Shown piece after piece: positions 17,298 through 26,050 of a DNA stretch of 64,000 bases. Made by a program: the position numbers and the translations under genes. The stretch is from the NCBI GenBank assembly GCA_025927765.1, contig JAICKU010000002.1, forward strand, positions 1-64,000, in the 5' to 3' direction. The notes under the pieces are model-generated. The model was not told the origin of the DNA. It saw only the letters and a list, made by a program, of their open reading frames with translations, and made no database searches. Positions within the stretch are counted from its first letter, which is position 1. The number at the start of each line of letters is the position of its first letter. Origin of the DNA: Burkholderiales bacterium. Its GTDB lineage: Bacteria; Pseudomonadota; Gammaproteobacteria; Burkholderiales; Casimicrobiaceae.

Positions 17298-18677
17298 ATG
17301 CCCGCGACGCCCCTTCCCATCGTCAATCCCGCCACCGGCACGGTCATCCTGCGCCTCGTCGCCGACGGACCGCGCGAAGTCGCCCAGCGCTATGCGGCGG
17401 CGCGCGCGGCGCAACCGGCGTGGGCCGCAACGCCGATCCGCAAGCGTATCGCAACGATCGAGCGCTTCCGCGCGCAGGTGATCGCGCGCGCCGAGACGCT
17501 CGCCGAAACGTTGACGCAGGAGGTGGGCAAGCCGATCCGGCAATCGCGCAACGAACTCAAGGGACTCGTCGCCCGCCTCGACTTCTTCATCGCCGAATCG
17601 GCGCGCACGCTGCGCGAGGAGAAGGTGCACTCCGAAGCCTCGCTCGACGAGCGGATCACGCACGAGCCGCTGGGCGTGATCGCCAACATTTCGGCGTGGA
17701 ACTACCCGTATTTCGTCGGCAGCAACGTGTTCGTGCCGGCCCTCGTGGCAGGCAACGCGGTGCTCTACAAGCCGTCGGAGTTCGCGACGCTCACCGGCCG
17801 GCACATCGCCGACCTGCTGCACGCGTCGGGCGTGCCGGAGGACGTGTTCGTGCCGGTGATCGGCGGCGGGGCGACGGGTGCGGCGCTGCTCGCGCAACCG
17901 ATCGACGGCGTGTTCTTCACCGGCTCGTACGCGACGGGCGCGAAGATCGCCGCGGCGGCCGGCAGGCGGATGATCAAGGTGCAGCTCGAGCTCGGTGGCA
18001 AGGACCCGGTGTACGTGTGCGACGACGTCGACGTAAGAGCGGCCGCGAGCGCGCTCGCCGACGGCGCGTTCTACAACACCGGGCAGTCGTGCTGCTCGGT
18101 CGAGCGCATCTACGTGCACGAGTCGATTCACGACGCATTCGTCGACGCGTTCGTCGCCGAAGTGAAATCGTTTCGCGTCGGCGATCCGCTGGACGAGGCA
18201 ACCTACATCGGCCCGCTTACGCGGCGTGCGCAACTCGACGTCCTGCGCGCGCAGGTCGCCGACGCGAAACGCAAGGGCGCGAAGGTCCTGACGGGCGGCA
18301 CCGCGATCAAGCGCAAGGGCAACTGGTTCGCGCCGACGGTGCTGACCGACGTCGACCACTCGATGTCGGTGATGCGCGACGAAAGCTTCGGGCCGATCAT
18401 CGGCATTCAGAGCGTCGCCGACGATGCCGCGGCGGTCGAGCAGATGAACGACACCGAATACGGCCTCACTGCGGGCGTCTACACGACCGACGCCGGGCGC
18501 GCGAAGCGCATCCTGTCGCAACTATCCGCCGGCAGTGTCTACTGGAACTGCTGCGATCGCGTGAGCCCGCGCCTGCCGTGGTCGGGCGTCAAGCATTCGG
18601 GGATGGGACTCACGCTCGGCACGATGGGCATCCAGACGTTCACGCGCCCGAAGGCGTGGCACCTGCGCGCGGCGTGA
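17298..18677 (+). CDS. Aldehyde dehydrogenase
   Basis: A 459-aa NAD(P)-dependent aldehyde dehydrogenase. It has ISAWNYPYFVGSNVFVPAL near 135, the KPSE cofactor motif near 157, FTGSYATG near 210, the general base in QLELGGKDPVYV near 232-238 and the catalytic cysteine in NTGQSCCSVERIYV near 262-270. It is the last gene of the gamma-glutamylation set and would oxidise the aldehyde product to the acid. The 3' end runs into a large perfect hairpin that faces the convergent VWA gene. Confidence 0.93.
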   Translation: MPATPLPIVNPATGTVILRLVADGPREVAQRYAAARAAQPAWAATPIRKRIATIERFRAQVIARAETLAETLTQEVGKPIRQSRNELKGLVARLDFFIAESARTLREEKVHSEASLDERITHEPLGVIANISAWNYPYFVGSNVFVPALVAGNAVLYKPSEFATLTGRHIADLLHASGVPEDVFVPVIGGGATGAALLAQPIDGVFFTGSYATGAKIAAAAGRRMIKVQLELGGKDPVYVCDDVDVRAAASALADGAFYNTGQSCCSVERIYVHESIHDAFVDAFVAEVKSFRVGDPLDEATYIGPLTRRAQLDVLRAQVADAKRKGAKVLTGGTAIKRKGNWFAPTVLTDVDHSMSVMRDESFGPIIGIQSVADDAAAVEQMNDTEYGLTAGVYTTDAGRAKRILSQLSAGSVYWNCCDRVSPRLPWSGVKHSGMGLTLGTMGIQTFTRPKAWHLRAA

Positions 18678-18679
18678 TG

Positions 18680-18774
18680 AAAATGCGGGTCAGCGATTGG
18701 AAATGCGGGTCAGAGATGCATTTCGGGGCGAAATGCATCTCTGACCCGCATTTCCAATCGCTGACCCGCATTTT
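18680..18774. repeat. Perfect 45-bp inverted repeat with GGGTCAG cores
   Basis: The 45-base left arm (18680-18724) and right arm (18730-18774) are exact reverse complements around a GGGGC loop. Each arm contains two AAATGCGGGTCAG units. The element fills the gap between the convergent aldehyde dehydrogenase and VWA genes and would fold into a very stable stem, probably a bidirectional terminator. It belongs to the GGGTCAG family also seen at 21995-22054, 45317-45402 and 49127-49221. Confidence 0.9.
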
Positions 18775-18779
18775 GCACA

Positions 18780-19835
18780 TCACCGCAGGTTGCGGCTCGA
18801 CCACCACAGCGACAGCCCGAGCGCGAGCAGCACGAGGAGCGCCGCAGCCATCGTCATCAGCGACGTGACCTCGACGTTCTTGCGCTCGAGCACGAGCTTC
18901 GAGTTGAGATCGCGGTAGACCTTGCGCAGCTCCGCGGACGTGCTGGCGTTGAAGTACTCGGCGCGCGTCACGTCCGCGACGGCCTTCAGCGTCTCCTCGT
19001 CGAGGCGCACGTACACCGACCAGCCCTCGAAGCCGATCAGCCCGCCCTCGGCGGTGCCGAAGCCGACGGTGAACACGCGCACGCCGCGGTCCGCCGCCAT
19101 CTTCGCGGCGTCGAGCGGATCGGGCCCCGTCGTGCGTCGCCCGTCACTCATCAGGATGATCACCTGGTTGGTGTTCGATCCCGCCGGCACGGGCTTGAAT
19201 GGCTTCGCCGGCGCCTTCTCGACCGGATCGAGACGGCGCGTGCGCGAGCTGCCGTAGAAGCCGCCGGGGACCGTCAGCGCCTCGAGATCGATGCCCGCGT
19301 CGGGGAATAGCGTCGCGAGCGCAACGTAGAGTGCGCTGCCGGTGGCGGTGCCGCGCTGCAGGTCGAAGCGGTCGATCGCGGCGAGCAGCTTGTCCTTGTC
19401 TTCGGTCGGCGGCTGCACCAGCGCCGCGTTGCCGCCGAACGCCACGATGCCGATCCGCGCATTCGGCGGCCGCTCGTCGATGAACGACTTCGCGGCGATC
19501 TGGGCGGCGCTGAGCCGATTCGGATCGACGTCGGTGGCGCCCATGCTGAGCGAGACGTCGATCGCGAGAACGATCGTCTGCTGCTGCGACGGCAGCGTCA
19601 CGAGCGCCGTCGGGCGCGCGAGCGCTACGATCATCGCGATGAGCGACAGCAGCAGCAACGCGGGCGGCAGGTGGCGGCGGATGCGCTCGCCGGGCCCGAG
19701 CGCGGCGCGCACGAGGTCGAGGCTCGAGAAGCGGACGGCGTACTTCTTGCGCCGGCGCAGCCACAGCACGTAGCCTGCGACGAGGAGCGGCGCTGCGACG
19801 AGCGCCCAGAGCATCTGTGGCCAGAGGAAGTTCAT
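18780..19835 (-). CDS. VWA-domain membrane protein (BatA-like)
   Basis: A 351-aa protein with N-terminal membrane segments (about residues 5-23 and 60-78) and a von Willebrand A domain whose MIDAS motif AIDVSLSMG is at residues 90-98. The C-terminal hydrophobic segment (MAAALLVLLALGLSLWW) lies near 330. This architecture matches BatA/Aerotolerance proteins, which usually occur with a MoxR ATPase and BatB/D, none of which is seen here. It lies 18 bp downstream of folD. The function is unclear, possibly a metal-dependent scaffold. Confidence 0.85.
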   Translation of the reverse strand: MNFLWPQMLWALVAAPLLVAGYVLWLRRRKKYAVRFSSLDLVRAALGPGERIRRHLPPALLLLSLIAMIVALARPTALVTLPSQQQTIVLAIDVSLSMGATDVDPNRLSAAQIAAKSFIDERPPNARIGIVAFGGNAALVQPPTEDKDKLLAAIDRFDLQRGTATGSALYVALATLFPDAGIDLEALTVPGGFYGSSRTRRLDPVEKAPAKPFKPVPAGSNTNQVIILMSDGRRTTGPDPLDAAKMAADRGVRVFTVGFGTAEGGLIGFEGWSVYVRLDEETLKAVADVTRAEYFNASTSAELRKVYRDLNSKLVLERKNVEVTSLMTMAAALLVLLALGLSLWWSSRNLR

Positions 19836-19853
19836 GGCGGCCGCGCGAGGGTA

Positions 19854-20726
19854 TTAGAGGGCTTTGAGCGCTTCGCGCTGCTGCAATTCCGCGGCATGCA
19901 GCGTGTTCGCCAGGAGCGTGGCGATCGTCATGGGGCCGACGCCGCCGGGAACCGGGGTGATGTAGCTGGCGCGCTCGCGGGCGGCATCGAAATCGACGTC
20001 GCCCACCAGCTTGCCTTCGTCGTTGCGGTTGATGCCGACGTCGATGACGATCGCACCTTCGCGAATCCAGTCGCCCTGCACGAACCGCGGCTTGCCCACT
20101 GCGGCCACGACGATGTCGCCGCTCCGCACGACGTCGGCGAGGTCGCGCGTCGCCGAATGCGCGATGGTCACCGTGCAATGCGCGAGGAGCAGTTCGAGCG
20201 CCATCGGCCGGCCAACGATCGTCGAGCGGCCGATCACCACCGCGTGCTTGCCCTTGAGCGCCTCGCCGGTCTCCGCGAGCAGGCGCATGCAGCCGTACGG
20301 CGTGCACGGACGAAGCGCGGGCATGCCGAGCGCCAGTCGGCCCACGTTGTAGGGGTGAAAGCCGTCGACGTCCTTCGCGGGATCGATGCGCTCGATCACC
20401 GCTTCGCGCGCGATGTGAGGCGGCAAGGGCAACTGCACGAGGATACCGTTCACCGAAGGATCGGCGCCGAGCCGGTCGATCTCGTCGAGCAGGTCGCGCT
20501 CGCCGACGGTCGCCGGCAGGTCGAGCGCGAACGAGCGCATGCCGACCGTCTCCGTGGTGCGACGCTTGTTGCGCACGTAGATCGACGATGCAGCATGCTC
20601 CCCGACCTGCACGACGGCAAGGCCCGGCGCCGTCATGCCCCTGGCAACGCGGCGGGCGACGGCGTCGCGCACTTCAGCGGTGACCTGCTCGGCGACACGC
20701 TTGCCGTCGAGAATTCGCGCTGGCAT
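19854..20726 (-). CDS. folD: Methylenetetrahydrofolate dehydrogenase / methenyltetrahydrofolate cyclohydrolase
   Basis: A 290-aa bifunctional folate enzyme that interconverts methylene- and formyl-tetrahydrofolate. The active-site lysine lies in [17 protein letters not shown] near 55, followed by [14 protein letters not shown] near 85 and KDVDGFHP near 105. The NADP motif [15 protein letters not shown] is near 170 and [12 protein letters not shown] near 265. I chose the ATG at 20726 because it gives the normal FolD N-terminus ([15 protein letters not shown]). Its start is only 11 bp from the divergent Nudix start. Confidence 0.96.
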   Translation of the reverse strand: MPARILDGKRVAEQVTAEVRDAVARRVARGMTAPGLAVVQVGEHAASSIYVRNKRRTTETVGMRSFALDLPATVGERDLLDEIDRLGADPSVNGILVQLPLPPHIAREAVIERIDPAKDVDGFHPYNVGRLALGMPALRPCTPYGCMRLLAETGEALKGKHAVVIGRSTIVGRPMALELLLAHCTVTIAHSATRDLADVVRSGDIVVAAVGKPRFVQGDWIREGAIVIDVGINRNDEGKLVGDVDFDAARERASYITPVPGGVGPMTIATLLANTLHAAELQQREALKAL

Positions 20727-20737
20727 AGAATCGCGGC

Positions 20738-21640
20738 GTGATCGAGCCGTCCATTCTAGCGGCAATCGCGGCGCGCCTCACGCGCGCGCTCGCGCTGCCC
20801 GACATCGATTATCGGCCGCTTTTCGTCGACGGCATCGCGATCGGGCTCGTGGACGATGCGCGTGCCGCGCGCCTCGCCCGCTTTGGCGTCTTCGCAGTGG
20901 ACGGGCAGCGCGTGGTGCTCGATCCGCGGTTTCGCACGACGGAGGCGCGATCGCAGGCGTTCGCCGAGACCGCGCTCGCGTTGCGCGCGGAAGGCGCGTT
21001 GCCCGCCTGGCGCGACGAGCTCTTCGCGATCGGCACCCGCTTCGGCGAGCCGCCACTATTCGTGATCGAGCGCGGCGCCGCGCGCTACTTCGGACTGGCG
21101 ACGTACGCGGTGCACGTCAACGGGGTTGTGCACGAGGACGATGCCCCATGGATGTGGTTCGCCCGGCGCAGTCCGACCAAGGACGTCGATCCGGGACTGC
21201 TCGACAACCTGATCGGCGGCGGCATCGCCGCCGGCTATCGCGTCGACGAAACGATCGTCAAGGAAGCGTTCGAGGAAGCGGGCGTGCCTGCGTCCCTTGC
21301 GCGCGAGGCGCGCGCCGCCGGCATCGTCCATTCGGTCAAGCCGATGTTCGACGGACTTCAGCGCGAAACGTTGTTCGTGCACGACCTCGTTCTGCCGCGC
21401 GACTTCGTCCCGGCGAACCAGGACGGGGAAGCCGTCGAGCATCGACGGGTCGACCTGGTCACCGCCGCGCGGACGATCGCCGCCAGCGGCGGCGTCGACG
21501 AAACCACCGTCGATGCGAGCCTCGTGGTGCTCGACTTCCTGATCCGCCACGGGCACGTGCCCGCGGACGATGGGAGTTATTCGAGCCTCGACGCGCTCCT
21601 GCATCGGCGCGTCGAGGCCGCAGCGTTGCTGCGTCAGTGA
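20738..21640 (+). CDS. Nudix hydrolase with DUF4743 N-terminus
   Basis: A 300-aa protein. Its C-terminal half carries a Nudix box, [23 protein letters not shown], in which the usual REUXEE is KEAFEE, so the arginine is replaced by lysine. The N-terminal half resembles DUF4743, which occurs with the Nudix domain in the Tnr3/YJR142W-like group linked to oxy- and oxo-thiamine diphosphates. The start is GTG. A TAGAAT -10-like box at 20726-20731 would place transcription near the start codon itself. It is convergent with a lipoprotein gene and overlaps it by 7 bp. Confidence 0.85.
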   Translation: MIEPSILAAIAARLTRALALPDIDYRPLFVDGIAIGLVDDARAARLARFGVFAVDGQRVVLDPRFRTTEARSQAFAETALALRAEGALPAWRDELFAIGTRFGEPPLFVIERGAARYFGLATYAVHVNGVVHEDDAPWMWFARRSPTKDVDPGLLDNLIGGGIAAGYRVDETIVKEAFEEAGVPASLAREARAAGIVHSVKPMFDGLQRETLFVHDLVLPRDFVPANQDGEAVEHRRVDLVTAARTIAASGGVDETTVDASLVVLDFLIRHGHVPADDGSYSSLDALLHRRVEAAALLRQ

Positions 21641-21840
21641 CGTCCGACCTGATTGCCGATCACGCCGCCGACCACGCCGCCGACTGCTGCACCGCCGACG
21701 TCGCCGGTCACGCCAGCGCCGATCGCTGTGCCGACGCCCGCACCAACGACCGTGTCACGGTCCCGTTCGGACATGCCGGCACAGCCGGCGAGCGCCGTAG
21801 CCAGCAGGGTGCAAAGCAAGAGACTCGTTGCTCGTTTCAT
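21634..21840 (-). CDS. Glycine-zipper lipoprotein (OsmB-like)
   Basis: A 68-aa protein with a lipoprotein signal: basic start, hydrophobic core (LLLCTLLATALAGC) and lipobox LAGC, so the mature protein would start at cysteine 20. The mature part is mostly Gly/Ala/Val repeats (VVGAGVGTAIGAGV, GGAAVGGVVGGVIGNQVG), a glycine-zipper membrane segment as in OsmB and related stress lipoproteins. The ATG at 21840 follows GGAGG with good spacing. It is a single-gene unit, convergent with the Nudix gene. Confidence 0.8.
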   Translation of the reverse strand: MKRATSLLLCTLLATALAGCAGMSERDRDTVVGAGVGTAIGAGVTGDVGGAAVGGVVGGVIGNQVGRH

Positions 21841-21994
21841 CGTGGGCCTCCGTCGCGGGCGCACCGGCCTCCTGCCAGTGGCTGACTTCCCGCGTTGAAC
21901 GGCCCCACTATGCCCGGCGCACGCCTGCCGAGGTAGCGAGCGGCGGCCGAAAACGTTGTCGGCGGATGCCCACAGGCGCGGGTACTTCGGGCTT

Positions 21995-22054
21995 GGTACT
22001 TCGGGGTCAGAGCGGGAAGTGCTGTGCCACGTCCCGCTCTGACCCCGAAGTACC
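21995..22054. repeat. Inverted repeat, GGGGTCAGAG family
   Basis: A 23-bp left arm (21995-22017) pairs exactly with 22032-22054 around a 14-nt loop. Each arm contains ACTTCGGGGTCAGAGCG, the core also found at 45317-45402. It lies between the lipoprotein start and the phnW stop, and so downstream of phnW, where it can act as a terminator for the phn operon. Confidence 0.85.
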
Positions 22055-22061
22055 GAAGTCG

Positions 22062-23207
22062 CTACGCGGCGGCGCGGGCGGGCACCGCCGGTGCGACGCG
22101 CGTCACGTGCATCTCGGAGAGCGTGTCGCGCACGGCATTCACCGCCGAGCGCATCTCCTCGGGGCCGATCGCGCCGATGCAGCCCACGCGAAACGTCTCG
22201 ACCTGCGTGAGCTTGCCGGGGTACAGGATGAAGCCCTTGTCGCGCACCCGGTCGTAGAACTCCCGGAACGTGTAGCGCGGATCGGCGGGTGCGTGGAACG
22301 TCACGATCACCGGCGCCTGGATCGACGGGTCGAGGAACGCGCGGAAGCCGAGTTCGCGCATGCCGCCGACGAGCGCTTCATAATTCTTCGTGTAACGCGC
22401 CAGCCGCGCCGGCTGCCCGCCTTCGGCGTCGAACGTATCGAGTGCGGCCGCGAACGCGGCGACGACGTGCGTGGGCGGCGTGTAGCGCCACTGCGTCGTC
22501 TTCTCCATGTATTGCCACTGGTCGCATAGATCGAGCGACAGCGACGACGCGTTGCCGGCCGCGGCCTCGAGCGACGACTTGCGTGCGATCACGAAGCCCA
22601 TGCCCGGCGGCCCTTCGATGCATTTGCCCGACGCCGCGATCAGCGCGTCGAACGGCATCGCCTGTGCGTCGATCGCAATGGCCCCGAACGAGCTCATCGC
22701 ATCGACGATCAGGCGCCGGCCCTGCCGCGCGACGGCCTCGGCGATGCCCTGCAGCGGGTTGAGGATGCCCGTCGACGTTTCGAGGTGGACGAGTCCGACG
22801 TGCGTGATCGAGGCATCCGCCGCGAGCAGCCGCTCGACGTCGCCCGCCGTGGTCTGCACGTCCTCCGGTGTTTCGAACGTCGAAACGCGCCGTCCCATCA
22901 TTTGCGTGAGCTTCGCGAGGCGCTTGCCATAGGCGCCGTTCACGAGCACGAGCATGTGCCCGTCGCGCGGCACGAGCGTATTCACGGCCGCCTCGACCGA
23001 GAACGTGCCGCTGCCCTGCATGGGCACGCAGACATGCGTCGCGGAACCCGCCACGATGTCGAGCAGTCGTTCGCGCACGCGCGCGGTGATCGCGTTGAAC
23101 GCCGAATCCCACGAGCCCCAGTCGCGCAGCATCGCGACCTTCGTCGACAACGCGGTGGTGAGCGGGCCAGGGGTGAGCAGGATCGGGTCGCGGCTGACGT
23201 TCGCCAT
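22062..23207 (-). CDS. phnW: 2-aminoethylphosphonate:pyruvate transaminase
   Basis: A 381-aa fold-type I PLP aminotransferase that turns AEP plus pyruvate into phosphonoacetaldehyde plus alanine. The N-terminus reads [15 protein letters not shown] and [11 protein letters not shown], characteristic of Phn[14 protein letters not shown] is near 145, the PLP lysine lies in [15 protein letters not shown] near 195, and [17 protein letters not shown] is near the C-terminus. The ribosome site is AAGGAG. It ends the minus-strand phnSTUVW operon, 33 bp after phnV. Confidence 0.95.
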   Translation of the reverse strand: MANVSRDPILLTPGPLTTALSTKVAMLRDWGSWDSAFNAITARVRERLLDIVAGSATHVCVPMQGSGTFSVEAAVNTLVPRDGHMLVLVNGAYGKRLAKLTQMMGRRVSTFETPEDVQTTAGDVERLLAADASITHVGLVHLETSTGILNPLQGIAEAVARQGRRLIVDAMSSFGAIAIDAQAMPFDALIAASGKCIEGPPGMGFVIARKSSLEAAAGNASSLSLDLCDQWQYMEKTTQWRYTPPTHVVAAFAAALDTFDAEGGQPARLARYTKNYEALVGGMRELGFRAFLDPSIQAPVIVTFHAPADPRYTFREFYDRVRDKGFILYPGKLTQVETFRVGCIGAIGPEEMRSAVNAVRDTLSEMHVTRVAPAVPARAAA

Positions 23208-23240
23208 GTCGACTCCTTGTGACCGAAAATGAAAACAGTA

Positions 23241-24038
23241 TCAGCGGACCGACGCGCGCGTCGGCACGCGCGCGAGCCCGATCAGGACGATGGCCGTGGT
23301 GATCGCAAGCACCATCGTGAGCGCGGCCGCGTCGAAGATCGCGCCGCGATCCGACAACGCGAAGATGCCCACCGGCATCGTGACCCAGCCCGGTGGATAC
23401 ACCATTACGGTCGCGCCGAGCTCGCCCATCGACAGCGCGAAGCTCAGGCTGAACGCAGCGATGAGGTACGGCGTCAGCAGCGGCAGCGTCACGCGCCGCA
23501 GCCGATAGAACGGCCGCGCACCCAGGCTCTCCGCCACCTGCTCGAAATCGACCGGCAGCCGCGCGAGGCCCGCCGACACGTTGCCGTAGGTGAACGCCGA
23601 GATCAGCACGAAATGCGCGATCACGACGATCATCGTGGTGCCGTTCAGGAGCACCGGCGGCTGGCTGAACGCGACGAGGAGCCCCAGGCCCACCGACACC
23701 GACGGCACCGCGCTCGGGATGAAGAACACGGCGTCGAGCACGCGCCGTGCGGTGCGCGGCTGCACGCGCAGTGCGAGCGCTGCCCACGTGCCCGACACGA
23801 GCGCGACCAGGCTCGCAACGAAGCCGGTGACGACGCTCACGTGCAGGTTCTCGAGCGAATCGCCGTGCAGCGCGTTCACGTAATGCTCGAGCGTCGGCTT
23901 GCTCGGCAGCACGCTGTTCCACTGCCCGGCGAAGCTCGCGAGCGCGATCACCGCGATCGGCAGGCCGTACAGCACGCCGAAGAGCACGAGCGCGATCGTC
24001 GCGGTCGTTGCGCGTCCCGACCTAGACCAGACCAGCAC
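23241..24038 (-). CDS. phnV: AEP ABC transporter, permease PhnV
   Basis: A 265-aa integral membrane protein with about six hydrophobic segments and the permease EAA-type loop ESLGARPFYRLRRVTLPLL near 180. It starts with GTG after GGAGG and overlaps the phnU stop by 17 bp. With PhnU it would form the membrane channel of the AEP importer. The assignment rests on the complete phnSTUVW gene order. Confidence 0.88.
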   Translation of the reverse strand: MLVWSRSGRATTATIALVLFGVLYGLPIAVIALASFAGQWNSVLPSKPTLEHYVNALHGDSLENLHVSVVTGFVASLVALVSGTWAALALRVQPRTARRVLDAVFFIPSAVPSVSVGLGLLVAFSQPPVLLNGTTMIVVIAHFVLISAFTYGNVSAGLARLPVDFEQVAESLGARPFYRLRRVTLPLLTPYLIAAFSLSFALSMGELGATVMVYPPGWVTMPVGIFALSDRGAIFDAAALTMVLAITTAIVLIGLARVPTRASVR

Positions 24039-24900
24039 GGCGACCTCCGAAATACGCGACCACGAACCGGTACAGCGAATAGAGCGCCAGCGACAGCCCG
24101 ACGTTGACGACGGCGATCACGCACGCCGTCGTGTAGTCGAACTGCTGGATCGCCTTGTCGTAGATGAGCAGCGGCAGTGTGATGACGTCCTTCGCGCCGA
24201 TGAAGAGCACGATGCCGAATTCGTTGACGGTGAGCAGCAGGCACAGGCTGCCGCCGGCGACGAGCGCCGGCAGCGCCGCCGGCAGGATGATCCGCGAAAC
24301 GATGCGCAGCGGCCGTGCGCCGAGGCTGCTCGCGACCTCGAGCTGCGCCGGCTCGATCAGCGAGAACGACGCGAGCAGCGGCCGCATCACGAACGGCGTG
24401 TAGACGGTGATCTCGGACAGGATCACGCCCCACTGCGAATAGAGGAAGTCGACCGGGGGCAGGTCGAGATGGAAGATCTCCATCAGCGATTCGTTCAGCA
24501 TGCCGGCCGAGCCGTAGATGAACGTGAACGACAGCGCGACGAGGAACGTGGGCAGCGCGATGAACGTGTCGATCAGGCGCGCGAGGATGCTGCTGCCGGG
24601 AAACGGCGTGAACGCGATGAACACGGACAGCACGAAGCCCAGCACGAGGCAGCCTGCCGTGGCCGACAGCGCGATGACCAGCGTGTTGCGCAGGCCGTCG
24701 ACGAACATCTTCGACGTCAGCACGGTCGCGAAATGATTGAGCGACAACGCACCGCCTTCCGCGCCGCCGAGCGCCTGGCGCGCGATCAGCGCGAGCGGGA
24801 AGAAGAACAGCGCCGCGAGGATCAGGAGCGGGGGCAGGATCCAGGCGCTGCGCGAGGGTGCGCTCGCCTGCCCCGGGAGCGCGAGCGCGAGTTCAGCCAC
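24022..24900 (-). CDS. phnU: AEP ABC transporter, permease PhnU
   Basis: A 292-aa permease with six predicted membrane helices (LLILAALFFFPLALIARQAL, then TLVIALSATAGCLVLGF and further segments) and an EAA-type loop ASSLGARPLRIVSRIILP near 210. It overlaps phnT by 8 bp and phnV by 17 bp. It pairs with PhnV in the AEP importer. Confidence 0.88.
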   Translation of the reverse strand: MAELALALPGQASAPSRSAWILPPLLILAALFFFPLALIARQALGGAEGGALSLNHFATVLTSKMFVDGLRNTLVIALSATAGCLVLGFVLSVFIAFTPFPGSSILARLIDTFIALPTFLVALSFTFIYGSAGMLNESLMEIFHLDLPPVDFLYSQWGVILSEITVYTPFVMRPLLASFSLIEPAQLEVASSLGARPLRIVSRIILPAALPALVAGGSLCLLLTVNEFGIVLFIGAKDVITLPLLIYDKAIQQFDYTTACVIAVVNVGLSLALYSLYRFVVAYFGGRRAGLV

Positions 24901-26050
24901 GCAGCGTGTGTTCCGGGATCAGCGTCGCCTCCGACGCACTGAAGTGAATGGCGAGCGGCGCACCCGGCGCCGGCGGCGCGTGCATCGGCGCGCACGTGAG
25001 CCGCAGCGCGTGACCGGCGACGTCGAGCTCGACGTTCTGCATGTCGCCTTGCCATTGCACGCTCTTCACGACGCCGCCCAGCACGTTGCCGATCGAGTCG
25101 CACGGCGACAGCCGCAGGTCGTGCGGACGCACGCAGAGCAGGCATTCGCCGCCGTCGGGCAAACCGTGGTGGTTGCGCGCGATCAGCGCATCGGCGCCGA
25201 AGCGCACGCGCGCCATGCCGGCGGTGGTCGTCGCGACCTCGCGCACGGGCAGCAGGTTCGCGCGGCCCAGGAATTCGGCGGAAAAGCGATTCGGCGGATA
25301 GCGATAGAGCGATTGCGCGTCGCCGAACGCGACGAGCTTGCCGTCGCGCATGATGCCGATGTGGTCGGCGAGCGTCAGCGCCTCGGTCTGGTCGTGCGTC
25401 ACGTAGAGCACGGTGAGCGACGGCAGATCGCGATGCAACCGCGCGAGCTCGTCGAGCATCGAGCGGCGGATCTGCGCGTCGAGTGCGGACAGCGGCTCGT
25501 CGAGCAACAGCACTTGCGGCCGGATGGCCAGCGCACGCGCGATAGCCACGCGCTGCTGCTGGCCGCCCGACAACTCGCGCGGGAAACGTTTCGCGTAGCT
25601 CGCCATGCCCACCATGCGCAGGCACTCGGGCACGCGCTCCCGAATGACGTCGGCAGGTGCGCCGCGCGCGCGCAGGCCGAACGCGACGTTCTCCTCGGCA
25701 CGCATGTGCGGGAACAGCGCGTAGTTCTGCACCACCATGCCGATGTTGCGCGCATGCGGCGCGACGTTCGTCACGTCGCGCGTGCCGATCGAGATCGTGC
25801 CGCGCAGCGGGCGCACGAAGCCGGCCACCGCGCGCAACGCCGTGGTCTTGCCCGAGCCCGACGGGCCGATCAGCGCGACGATTTCGCCGGGCTTGACCGT
25901 GAGCGACAGCGAATCGAGGACGACCACGTCGTTGTACGCGACGGTGACGTCATCGAAGCGAATGCCGCTGCTCGCCGCGTCGACGCCCGCGCGTTCGCGT
26001 TGCGCGGGCGTCGCCATGGCCGGGGCGACGTCGGCGAGTTCCGCCCGCAT
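24893..26050 (-). CDS. phnT: AEP ABC transporter, ATP-binding protein PhnT
   Basis: A 385-aa ABC ATPase. Walker A GPSGSGKTT is near residue 65, the Q-loop in QNYALFPHM near 110, the signature LSGGQQQRVAIARAL near 160, Walker B VLLLDEPLSALD near 180 and the H-switch in YVTHDQTEAL near 213. The C-terminal third is a TOBE-like regulatory domain. I chose the ATG at 26050, which overlaps the phnS stop (ATGA) and gives a normal-length protein. The N-terminal 30 residues are an unusual Ala-rich extension. Confidence 0.9.
   Translation of the reverse strand: MRAELADVAPAMATPAQRERAGVDAASSGIRFDDVTVAYNDVVVLDSLSLTVKPGEIVALIGPSGSGKTTALRAVAGFVRPLRGTISIGTRDVTNVAPHARNIGMVVQNYALFPHMRAEENVAFGLRARGAPADVIRERVPECLRMVGMASYAKRFPRELSGGQQQRVAIARALAIRPQVLLLDEPLSALDAQIRRSMLDELARLHRDLPSLTVLYVTHDQTEALTLADHIGIMRDGKLVAFGDAQSLYRYPPNRFSAEFLGRANLLPVREVATTTAGMARVRFGADALIARNHHGLPDGGECLLCVRPHDLRLSPCDSIGNVLGGVVKSVQWQGDMQNVELDVAGHALRLTCAPMHAPPAPGAPLAIHFSASEATLIPEHTLRG

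Noticed and set aside
13924..18677. Isopropylamine (Ipu-type) degradation cluster
   Set aside because: Ipu clusters need an oxygenase set to hydroxylate the gamma-glutamylated amine. None is present here, so only a general gamma-glutamyl amine or amino alcohol pathway is proposed.
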